From NCBI GenBank assembly GCA_937901695.1, contig CALDJN010000449.1, positions 1 to 11,709 of the forward strand: 11,709 bases of DNA, written 5' to 3'. The stretch is from an uncultured Anaerocolumna sp. (GTDB taxonomy: Bacteria > Bacillota > Clostridia > Lachnospirales > Lachnospiraceae). Made by a program: the position numbers and the translations under genes. The first letter of the stretch is position 1; every line of letters begins with the position of its first letter. Positions 1 to 6,200 of this stretch are shown piece by piece. The notes under the pieces were generated by a model. It ran no database searches. It was not told the DNA's origin and saw only the letters and a list, made by a program, of their open reading frames with translations.

Positions 1-128
1 GGCTGATGTCAAAGGCTGACGAATGGCTACGCAAGAAAATACGCCCAGTATATTGGAAACAATGGAAGAAGATAAAAACGAGGTATTGAAATCTGCGAGC
101 CTTAAAACTGCCAGAGTGGAAGGTATAA
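1..128 (+). pseudogene. Group II intron reverse transcriptase/maturase, decayed C-terminal fragment
   Basis: Reading the frame that starts at base 3 gives ADEWLRKKIRPVYWKQWKKI followed by KTRY, then a TGA stop (87-89). The same frame continues with NLRALKLPEWKV and ends at TAA (126-128). The pattern WLR-basic-IR..YWKQWK..KTRY-(x)-NL.AL.(I/L)PEWKV is typical of the maturase (domain X) end of bacterial group II intron-encoded proteins (LtrA type). In that family the next part is usually an HNH/DNA-binding tail containing something like AN.RKG.WR, and it is not recognisable here. Two in-frame stops and the missing tail indicate a dead remnant. The upstream part of the gene lies outside the window, so it cannot be said whether the rest is intact. 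Recognition rests on remembered family motifs, not on a search. Confidence 0.7.
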
Positions 129-213
129 AAGCCAAAATCAGCCGATTACAATAAATCAATAAATTTTGGTTGGAAATTGATACATTTACCATAAGACTGA
201 ATGCAATTTGCTC

Positions 214-241
214 TTGACAAGTATTAGTTAACATGTATAAT
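214..241 (+). promoter_or_regulatory. Sigma-A promoter of the LacI-family regulator gene
   Basis: A perfect TTGACA -35 box (214-219) and a perfect TATAAT -10 box (236-241) are separated by 16 bases, giving a full-consensus vegetative promoter. It lies 35 bases upstream of the regulator start. The expected transcription start, near 248, falls inside the operator-like bases 241-249, which would allow repression at initiation. Confidence 0.85.
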
Positions 242-255
242 GACAACGTAAGACA
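241..255 (+). promoter_or_regulatory. Putative half-operator in the regulator's own promoter
   Basis: The bases TGACAACGT (241-249) directly follow the -10 box. They are identical to the left half and centre of the palindromic operator at 1320-1333. The right half here (AAGACA) does not complete the palindrome, so this would be a weaker, asymmetric site. Auto-repression by the LacI-family protein is inferred from the shared sequence and the shared position relative to -10. Confidence 0.5.
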
Positions 256-275
256 AACAAGGAGTAATAACTAAT

Positions 276-1274
276 ATGAACAAGACAACAATTAACGACA
301 TAGCGAAAAAGTGTGGAGTCTCTATTAAAACCGTATCTCGTGTTGTAAATCAGAGCCCAGAAGTAAGTGATACTACAAGAGAGAAGGTTCTTTCTGCAAT
401 GAAGGAATTAGGATATCAGGCAAATATATTGGCAAGAGGTCTTAAAGGCAGTAGAACCAATATTATTATTGTGTTTACAGATAGACATAATGAAGAACAT
501 CTAAGTATCTGGCATAATATTATGTTGAAATATTTATTTCAATATGCAAAAGAGAATTCCCTAAAGATAGTAATGTCACCTTCTAATAGTGAAATGTATC
601 TTGAAGATGAAACAGATGGGTTTTACCTGTTATCAAGTGGAATTGCCGATGGAGCAATATTGTTAGAGAATGTGCATAATGATAAGAGAGTGGAATATCT
701 AGAGAAAGAAAAGATTCCATATGTTGTTTTTGGTGAGCCTGAAGATAGTAGTATTAATTCCGTAAGTCTGGATAACTATGATGTAGGTTATAAAGGCGGC
801 AGCTATCTTGTTAAGAAGAATTATAAGAATATTGTTTTTCTTATAGGTGAAAAGAAATTCTTATCAACACAATTACGTATCAAAGGTTTTGAGAATGCAG
901 TCATGGATAGTGATGTAACATATTCTATACGTGATGGCGTAGATACAATTGAAAAAGCATATAGAGCCGCTTTGGATGCATTGGATACAGTACCTGTGGA
1001 AGCATTCTTTGTTTCTGGGGATGAAAGAGCAATCGGAGTATACAAAGCAATCAATGAGAAGAATTATAAAATACCTCAAGATGTTGCAGTACTGGGAATT
1101 GATAACATACCCCTTGGTCAATACCTATATCCACCTATATCAACAGTTGAACAAGATTTTAAGCAATTAGCTTACGAATGTATTAATAATCTAATGCAAT
1201 CATTTGAAGGCAAAGATAATATTAATAAAAAGATACGTATTCCAGCGAAAATTATAGAACGAGAGTCCACATGA
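276..1274 (+). CDS. LacI-family transcriptional regulator, probable repressor of the downstream glycoside operon
   Basis: This is a 332-residue protein of normal LacI/GalR length. Residues 5-25 form the N-terminal helix-turn-helix (TINDIAKKCGVS.KTVSRVVN), followed by the third helix and a hinge helix at 51-58 (ILARGLKG). Residues 62-332 form a periplasmic-binding-protein-like effector domain, with DGAILLEN near 125, SLDNYDVG near 164, SGDERAIG at 247-254 and GIDNIPLGQY at 274-283. Residues Ile17, Lys18 and Arg22 lie at the positions that set operator choice in LacI. The start is supported by AAGGAG at 259-264. The gene lies in front of the operon and points the same way. The E. coli ycj cluster has its LacI-type gene (ycjW) elsewhere, and this protein does not look like a close YcjW relative. 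Being an operon-specific repressor induced by a sugar is inference from context and the operator-like palindrome. Confidence 0.92.
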   Translation: MNKTTINDIAKKCGVSIKTVSRVVNQSPEVSDTTREKVLSAMKELGYQANILARGLKGSRTNIIIVFTDRHNEEHLSIWHNIMLKYLFQYAKENSLKIVMSPSNSEMYLEDETDGFYLLSSGIADGAILLENVHNDKRVEYLEKEKIPYVVFGEPEDSSINSVSLDNYDVGYKGGSYLVKKNYKNIVFLIGEKKFLSTQLRIKGFENAVMDSDVTYSIRDGVDTIEKAYRAALDALDTVPVEAFFVSGDERAIGVYKAINEKNYKIPQDVAVLGIDNIPLGQYLYPPISTVEQDFKQLAYECINNLMQSFEGKDNINKKIRIPAKIIEREST

Positions 1275-1289
1275 TAATCTACATATAAA

Positions 1290-1318
1290 TAGAAACTGGA
1301 TGCATTCTATTCTATAAA
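1290..1318 (+). promoter_or_regulatory. Putative promoter of the ycj-like operon
   Basis: TAGAAA (1290-1295; 4 of 6 matches to TTGACA) and TATAAA (1313-1318) are 17 bases apart, in the gap between the regulator and the GH13 gene. Transcription would start near 1325, inside the palindrome at 1320-1333. This promoter is weaker than the regulator's own. Read-through from the upstream promoter is also possible because no terminator-like hairpin is visible between the genes. Confidence 0.6.
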
Positions 1319-1319
1319 A

Positions 1320-1333
1320 TGACAACGTTGTCG
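1320..1333 (+). promoter_or_regulatory. Palindromic LacI-type operator at the operon start
   Basis: The core GACAACGTTGTC (1321-1332) is a perfect 12-base palindrome centred on CG, the usual shape of LacI/GalR-family operators. It lies directly after the -10 box, where a bound repressor would block RNA polymerase. The same left half occurs after the -10 box of the regulator gene. CcpA-type catabolite sites have a related layout (TGWAARCGYTWWCW), but the C and G at the fourth flanking positions fit that consensus poorly, so the local regulator is the preferred ligand. Binding is inferred. Confidence 0.7.
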
Positions 1334-1340
1334 AAGGCGG
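1334..1340 (+). promoter_or_regulatory. Ribosome binding site that favours the GTG start at 1346
   Basis: AAGGCGG matches AAGGAGG at six of seven bases and ends 5 bases before GTG at 1346-1348. The more upstream in-frame ATG (1319) has no purine-rich site in front of it and would lie upstream of, or at, the predicted transcription start. This site therefore decides the start. Confidence 0.6.
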
Positions 1341-1345
1341 GTAAA

Positions 1346-3043
1346 GTGAAAGAAGAAAGTAAGAAGACTATAATAGAAAGTTTAATTAAAATTTATAAAG
1401 ATGAAACAATTGCATATAGAGCATTGAATTTAATAGAAGAAAGGTTTCAGAAATATGAACCCAGGGATATAAAAGAAAAATGGTTAACTGAGAAAGATTC
1501 TATATTAATAACATATGGTGATTCACTACAGAAGAAAGATAGTAAAGGAATTAATGTATTACATGAGTTTTTGAATAAATATGTTGGTAAAGCAATTTCA
1601 ACGGTACATATATTACCTATGTATCCATATACCTCTGATGATGGATTCTCAGTTGTAGATTATAAAATGATAGATTCCAAATTAGGAACATGGGAAGATG
1701 TTAATAATCTGGCAAAGGATTATGATTTAATGTTTGATGCTGTAATTAATCATATATCCAAAAGCAGTAATTGGTTTCAGAAGTTTCTTGCACTTGAAGA
1801 ACCATATAAAGGCTTTTTTTTGGTAGCAGATCCAAGTGAAGACTATAGTCAAGTAGTAAGACCTAGAGCACTTCCACTTCTTACTCCATTTGAGACAAAA
1901 GATGGTACCAAATATGTTTGGACTACATTCAGTGATGACCAGATTGATTTAAATTACAACAGTATTGAACTTCTTGTTGAGATATTAGATGTGCTAGTCA
2001 CTTATTCCATGAACGGTGCAAAATTTATTCGTCTGGATGCCATTGGTTACCTATGGAAAGAACTTGGTACAACATGTATCCATTTGCCACAGACTCATGA
2101 AATAGTTAAATTAATAAGAAAGGTTTTAGATATTTATGCTCCTGGCACAATGATAATAACAGAAACCAACGTACCACATAAAGAGAACATTAGCTATTTT
2201 GGTAATGGTTCTGATGAAGCGCACCTTGTATATCAATTTGCACTTCCGCCACTAACAATGTTCACTTTACTAAAGGGAGATGCTACAAAACTTATGGGGT
2301 GGTTAAAATCTCTAGAACCATACAATTCCCATACTTCATTCCTTAATTTTTTAAGCTCTCATGATGGAATTGGTATAAGACCTACAGAAGGAATACTAAC
2401 CGATATTGAAAGACAATTTCTTGTTGATACTACACTAAAACATGGAGGTGAAGTATCCTTTAAAGACAATGGTGATGGTACAAAAAGTCCATATGAATTA
2501 AACATTAATTATCAAGATGCCCTTGCAGGACCAGAGGATTCTGATGAGATAAGAATTAGAAGGTTTTTGGCAGCCCAAACAATTCTACTTTCCTTAAAAG
2601 GTATGCCTGGAATATATATTCATAGTTTATTAGGTTCTAGAAATGATTATTATGGAAAAACAACATCAGGAATACCAAGGAGAATAAACCGGGAAAAATT
2701 AAATGTAGAGAATCTCGAAGCTGCATTAAATAGTGATACAAATAGAAGAAAGATATTTGATGAACTTATAAGAATGCTAACTATCCGCAGTAAACATTCT
2801 GCTTTTTCACCAGTTGCATCTCAAGAAATACTAGAACTAGATTTCAGAGTATTTGCAATTATTCGAAAGAATGAAGATACAGGAGAAGTAATTTATGTGT
2901 TAATTAATGTTTCCAATGAAGATATCACATTAGAGTTAAGTAATTTAAGAGGAAGAGATTTATTAAGTGGTATTACAATCCAATCTAAGGTTACTTTAAA
3001 GGGACTTCAGCCGATGTGGATTCACTTGGAGCATGAAATATAA
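1346..3043 (+). CDS. ycjM: GH13 subfamily 18 glycoside phosphorylase, YcjM type (probable glucosylglycerate phosphorylase)
   Basis: Retaining phosphorylases of this family transfer glucose from an alpha-glucoside to phosphate, giving alpha-glucose 1-phosphate in the cytoplasm. From the GTG start the protein has 565 residues, close to E. coli YcjM (about 559), and the N-termini align (KEESKKTIIESLIKIY). GH13 landmarks are YPYTSDDGFSVVDY near 93-106, AVINH near 132-136, nucleophile Asp231 in FIRLDAIG, acid/base Glu273 in IITETNV and Asp340 in SSHDGIG. Stretches shared with YcjM include RPRALPLLTPF, WTTFSDDQIDLNY and TETNVPHKENI. The longer reading from ATG 1319 would add nine residues but overlaps the operator. 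It opens the operon, 21 bases before the binding-protein gene. The family also holds sucrose, sucrose 6'-phosphate and glucosylglycerol phosphorylases, so the acceptor (glycerate) is inferred from YcjM-like identity and synteny only. Confidence 0.9.
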   Translation: MKEESKKTIIESLIKIYKDETIAYRALNLIEERFQKYEPRDIKEKWLTEKDSILITYGDSLQKKDSKGINVLHEFLNKYVGKAISTVHILPMYPYTSDDGFSVVDYKMIDSKLGTWEDVNNLAKDYDLMFDAVINHISKSSNWFQKFLALEEPYKGFFLVADPSEDYSQVVRPRALPLLTPFETKDGTKYVWTTFSDDQIDLNYNSIELLVEILDVLVTYSMNGAKFIRLDAIGYLWKELGTTCIHLPQTHEIVKLIRKVLDIYAPGTMIITETNVPHKENISYFGNGSDEAHLVYQFALPPLTMFTLLKGDATKLMGWLKSLEPYNSHTSFLNFLSSHDGIGIRPTEGILTDIERQFLVDTTLKHGGEVSFKDNGDGTKSPYELNINYQDALAGPEDSDEIRIRRFLAAQTILLSLKGMPGIYIHSLLGSRNDYYGKTTSGIPRRINREKLNVENLEAALNSDTNRRKIFDELIRMLTIRSKHSAFSPVASQEILELDFRVFAIIRKNEDTGEVIYVLINVSNEDITLELSNLRGRDLLSGITIQSKVTLKGLQPMWIHLEHEI

Positions 3044-3064
3044 AAATTAAAGGAGAAGGAAGAT

Positions 3065-4378
3065 ATGAAAAAGAAATTACTAGCTTTAACCATGATTACA
3101 GGCTTATGCCTATCATTAGTAGGTTGTGGTGGCAAAAAAGAAACACAAGACACTTCAAAGAATGAAGGTAAGAAAGTAACAATTCAATTTATGCATCAGC
3201 AAGTGGAACAAGAAAGACAGAATGTAGTCCAATCTATTATTGATGATTTTGAAGTGGAAAATCCTGATATTAAAGTAGAACAAATGCCAGTTAATGAAGA
3301 TGATTATGATACAAAGATTACTGCATTAGGAGGAAGTGGTGAGCTTCCTGCAATTATAGAATTAAGCCAAGACCAAGCTAAATTAAATGCCAAGAATCAA
3401 TTTACAAATCTTGATGCTGTTAATTCCATAATTAAAGACAAAGGAGAAGCAGAATTCTTTGACGGTGTGTTAGATGTTTCAAAAACAGAAGATGGTGCTA
3501 ATTATGTGGGGGTTCCAGTATCCGGCTGGGTACAAGGAATTTGGGTAAACAAAGCAATGTTAGCAGAAAAAGGATTTGAGGTTCCTACAAATTGGAATGA
3601 AGTATTAGAGATTGCGAAAGCATTTTACGATCCAGCCAAGAAAAAATACGGTATCGCAATTCCTACCGGTGATGTTACATTTACAGAGCAAGTATTCTCA
3701 CAATTCGCTTTGTCAAACGGTGCAAATGTATTTGATGCAGATGGAAATGTAACATTCGATACTCCTGAAATGAAAGAAGCTATGAAGTACTATGCAGATT
3801 TAGCATCTTATTCAATGCCTGGTTCAACGGAAGTTCCAGATGTTAAAGATGCATTTGTAGGTAAGAATACTCCTATGGCATTATATTCTACTTATATAAT
3901 AGGCGGAGTAGTTGATGCTGGATTTATTGATGATTTAGCTTTTGTACTTCCGTCTAATAAAGAAGCAGCTGCATTTGGTACTGTAACTGTATTATCTATC
4001 TCAGATGGTATGGATGAAGCACAAACTGAAGCAGCAAAAAAGTTTGTAAGTTTTCTATTAGAAGAAAAAAATAATATTAAATGGTTACACATGGCTCCAG
4101 GTGGAGTACAACCTGTTCTTAAGTCCATTAGTACCAATGAGGAATATTTAAACAATGAAACAATTCAGGCTTTTGCACCTATCAGTGCGGATATTGCAGA
4201 AGCATTTGATAATCTGCAAGTATTTGGTTCTGTAGATGGTAAGAATTATACAGCAATGGGGGATATCACTAGTACAGGTACACTTAGTAAAGCAATTAAT
4301 AATGTAATTATACAAAAATCAGATATTGATACAGAAGCAGCTAAAGCACAAAAGAGTATTGAAGACTTGATTAAATAG
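3065..4378 (+). CDS. ycjN: ABC transporter sugar-binding lipoprotein (YcjN type)
   Basis: This is a 437-residue family 1 (CUT1-type) extracellular sugar-binding protein. The N-terminus is a lipoprotein signal: basic MKKK, a hydrophobic stretch, then the lipobox LVGC, with Cys21 the predicted lipid anchor, so it sits on the outer face of the membrane. A short Lys/Asn/Glu-rich linker (22-37) follows, then a two-lobe fold with VGVPVSGWVQGIWVNKAML at about 148-166 and a Trp-containing PTNWNEV segment at 174-180, both typical of this family. AAGGAG at 3050-3055 supports the start. It sits between the GH13 gene and the two permease genes. The ligand is presumably the glycoside processed by the operon and cannot be read from sequence. 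The gap to the next gene contains a strong hairpin, suggesting it is expressed more highly than the permeases. Confidence 0.92.
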   Translation: MKKKLLALTMITGLCLSLVGCGGKKETQDTSKNEGKKVTIQFMHQQVEQERQNVVQSIIDDFEVENPDIKVEQMPVNEDDYDTKITALGGSGELPAIIELSQDQAKLNAKNQFTNLDAVNSIIKDKGEAEFFDGVLDVSKTEDGANYVGVPVSGWVQGIWVNKAMLAEKGFEVPTNWNEVLEIAKAFYDPAKKKYGIAIPTGDVTFTEQVFSQFALSNGANVFDADGNVTFDTPEMKEAMKYYADLASYSMPGSTEVPDVKDAFVGKNTPMALYSTYIIGGVVDAGFIDDLAFVLPSNKEAAAFGTVTVLSISDGMDEAQTEAAKKFVSFLLEEKNNIKWLHMAPGGVQPVLKSISTNEEYLNNETIQAFAPISADIAEAFDNLQVFGSVDGKNYTAMGDITSTGTLSKAINNVIIQKSDIDTEAAKAQKSIEDLIK

Positions 4379-4384
4379 TTTTAA

Positions 4385-4426
4385 TTGGTACAGCTCATTA
4401 AGAGTAATTGACATGGGCTGTACCAA
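4385..4426 (+). other. Intergenic RNA hairpin between binding-protein and permease genes
   Basis: TTGGTACAGCTCAT (4385-4398) pairs with ATGGGCTGTACCAA (4413-4426): 14 pairs, one of them G-T, around a 14-base loop. It begins six bases after the binding-protein stop codon. No run of T follows (the next bases are A-rich), so it does not look like an efficient intrinsic terminator. Such hairpins often protect the upstream mRNA end and raise the binding protein relative to its membrane partners. That role is inferred. Confidence 0.75.
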
Positions 4427-4456
4427 AGATAAAAAATGATTGTAAGGAGAAAGAGT

Positions 4457-5338
4457 ATGAAACTGTTCAAAACAAGAAGAACGGAAACCCAATTTGCATA
4501 TATGCTCTTAGCACCTAGTTTGATATTACTTCTTGGATTAATTGGATATCCAATGATTTATAATATAGTGATCAGTTTTCTAAAGGTACCATTGAATCCT
4601 AAAATGGAATCTACCTTTGTTGGATTGGACAATTATGCTTCAGTTTTTACAGATCCTGCATTTTATAAATCAGTTCTTATTACTATTTTATTTACAGCTA
4701 TTGTTGTTTTCTTAAGTACAGCATTAGGACTTGCAATTGCAATCTTTCTAAATAGAGATTTTGTAGGAAAGAAATTAGTTAATGCAATTGTGATTCTTTC
4801 CTATGTAGTTCCATCAATTTGTTTGATATTTGCTTGGAAGTATATGTTCAATAACATATATGGAATTATTAATTATATTTTAGTAGATGTTTTTAAAATT
4901 GTAGATGAAGTACCATTGTGGTTCGATTCACCAGTTAGTGCATTTATTTTAGTATCATTGTTTGCTGTATGGAGATTCTTCCCTTATGCATATATATCCT
5001 TTAATGCAATTTTGCAATCCATAGATAAAAGCTTATATGAAGCTGCTGAAATAGATGGTGCCAATAAATGGGAAAAGTTTAAAGCGGTTACTTATCCAGC
5101 TATCAAACCTACATTATCAACAGTCGTAAGCTTAAGAATTATATGGGTATTCTATATCTATGCTGAAGTTTATTTATTAACAAAACAAGTAAATGTAATA
5201 GGAGTTTACTTATATGATATGGCATTTGCCACTCATGATTTTGGAAAAGCAGCTGCAATCTCAATCTTATTATTTGTATTGATATTTACTTGTGTAATTT
5301 TAATTAGAAAGAAGGTGTTCAAGAGTGATGAAAATTAA
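4457..5338 (+). CDS. ycjO: ABC sugar transporter permease, MalF/UgpA-like (YcjO type)
   Basis: This is a 293-residue inner-membrane permease. About six hydrophobic segments are visible (roughly 14-36, 72-97, 108-132, 160-182, 217-240, 262-283). The cytoplasmic EAA loop that contacts the ATPase reads EAAEIDGANKWEKF from residue 195. Matching stretches with E. coli YcjO include PLNP..ESTFVG, FAWKYMFNN.YGI.NY and KSLYEAAE.DGAN. The start chosen is ATG 4457, because AAGGAG (4444-4449) stands seven bases before it and gives the same length as YcjO. An upstream in-frame ATG (4436) has no ribosome binding site and would put that signal inside the gene. Its 3' end overlaps the next gene by 11 bases, implying translational coupling. 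Confidence 0.93.
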   Translation: MKLFKTRRTETQFAYMLLAPSLILLLGLIGYPMIYNIVISFLKVPLNPKMESTFVGLDNYASVFTDPAFYKSVLITILFTAIVVFLSTALGLAIAIFLNRDFVGKKLVNAIVILSYVVPSICLIFAWKYMFNNIYGIINYILVDVFKIVDEVPLWFDSPVSAFILVSLFAVWRFFPYAYISFNAILQSIDKSLYEAAEIDGANKWEKFKAVTYPAIKPTLSTVVSLRIIWVFYIYAEVYLLTKQVNVIGVYLYDMAFATHDFGKAAAISILLFVLIFTCVILIRKKVFKSDEN

Positions 5339-6170
5339 GAAAAAGACTGGAAATAAGGTTTTGTTCTATTTATGTGTAATATTATTAGTACTTATCTTAT
5401 TATTTCCCTTCATAATAATGCTTAGTGTAGCCCTTAAATCAACACAGGAAGCTATATCATATCCACCAACCATAATACCACATACTTTCACCCTTGAACA
5501 TTTTAAAGATATATTTAATGTAAACATATTCCCTTTTGTGAGTTATTTTAATAATAGTTTATATATTGCTTTAATTGTAGCGTTTCTAGTAGTGTTCCTT
5601 GGAATCCTTGGAGGCTATGCATTATCAAAATTATCTTTTAAGGGGAAAGGAGTAATTGGAGAGTTATTCTATTTAGTTTATATGTTTTCAGGTATTCTCT
5701 TAATCGTACCTTTATTTAAACTTTTATCTTCTATTGGTTTAAAGAATACGAGAGAGGCTGTAATTATATGTATGATTATTCAGACTCTGCCAACAGCCAT
5801 TTATATGACTAGGAGTTATTTTGATACAATTCCGAAAGAATTAGAAGAAGCAGGAAGGGTAGACGGGCTAAGCCGCCTTGGCATTATATTTAGAATAGTT
5901 GTGCCCCTTTCTTTAGCTGGTTTAATTTCAGTATTTGTATATGCATTTATGATTGCATGGAATGATGTATTATTCGCTTCCATCTTTATAGATTCACCAT
6001 CTAAGCTAACCATTCCAATTGGGCTAAATTCATTATTTAATACTCCAGATTATATATGGGGAAGAATGATGGCAGCATCATTAATTACCTCATTACCTGT
6101 AGTAATTATGTATGCAATTAGCCAGAAATTGATTAAGAGTGGAAGCACAGAAGGCGGAGTAAAAGGCTAA
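5328..6170 (+). CDS. ycjP: ABC sugar transporter permease, MalG/UgpE-like (YcjP type)
   Basis: This is a 280-residue partner permease, the same length as E. coli YcjP. Hydrophobic segments lie near 11-33, 76-100, 112-132, 142-160, 190-211 and 248-264. The EAA loop reads ELEEAGRVDGLSRL from about 171. It shares FSGILL.VPLFK, QTLPTA.(Y/F)M..SYFDTIP and DYIWGRMMAASL with YcjP, and ends GGVKG. ATG 5328 is preferred over the adjoining GTG 5325, with AAGGTG at 5312-5317 as a weak ribosome binding site. It overlaps the YcjO-type gene and is followed 30 bases later by the dehydrogenase gene. No ATPase gene is visible nearby, so the pair probably uses one encoded elsewhere or downstream of the window. 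Confidence 0.93.
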   Translation: MKIKKKTGNKVLFYLCVILLVLILLFPFIIMLSVALKSTQEAISYPPTIIPHTFTLEHFKDIFNVNIFPFVSYFNNSLYIALIVAFLVVFLGILGGYALSKLSFKGKGVIGELFYLVYMFSGILLIVPLFKLLSSIGLKNTREAVIICMIIQTLPTAIYMTRSYFDTIPKELEEAGRVDGLSRLGIIFRIVVPLSLAGLISVFVYAFMIAWNDVLFASIFIDSPSKLTIPIGLNSLFNTPDYIWGRMMAASLITSLPVVIMYAISQKLIKSGSTEGGVKG

Positions 6171-6200
6171 ACAATATTTTTAATGAAAAGGAGAAATAAC

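Noticed and set aside
150..182. Weak inverted repeat ATCAAT...ATTGAT upstream of the regulator promoter
   Set aside because: Only six AT-rich pairs, as expected by chance in this composition. It is not followed by a T-tract.
821..1121. Short reverse-strand open frames inside the LacI-family gene
   Set aside because: They lie opposite a well-supported gene, lack ribosome binding sites and show no recognisable protein features.
3892..4155. Reverse-strand open frame opposite the binding-protein gene
   Set aside because: Composition looks like an antisense shadow of the lipoprotein gene, with no start signals or domain.
4436..4456. Upstream in-frame ATG for the first permease
   Set aside because: It has no ribosome binding site and would bury the AAGGAG at 4444-4449. 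The ATG at 4457 gives the YcjO length.
6183..6200. Upstream in-frame ATG for the YcjQ-type dehydrogenase
   Set aside because: The bases it would encode are the ribosome binding site AAGGAG (6188-6193) of ATG 6201, whose product aligns with YcjQ from its first residue.
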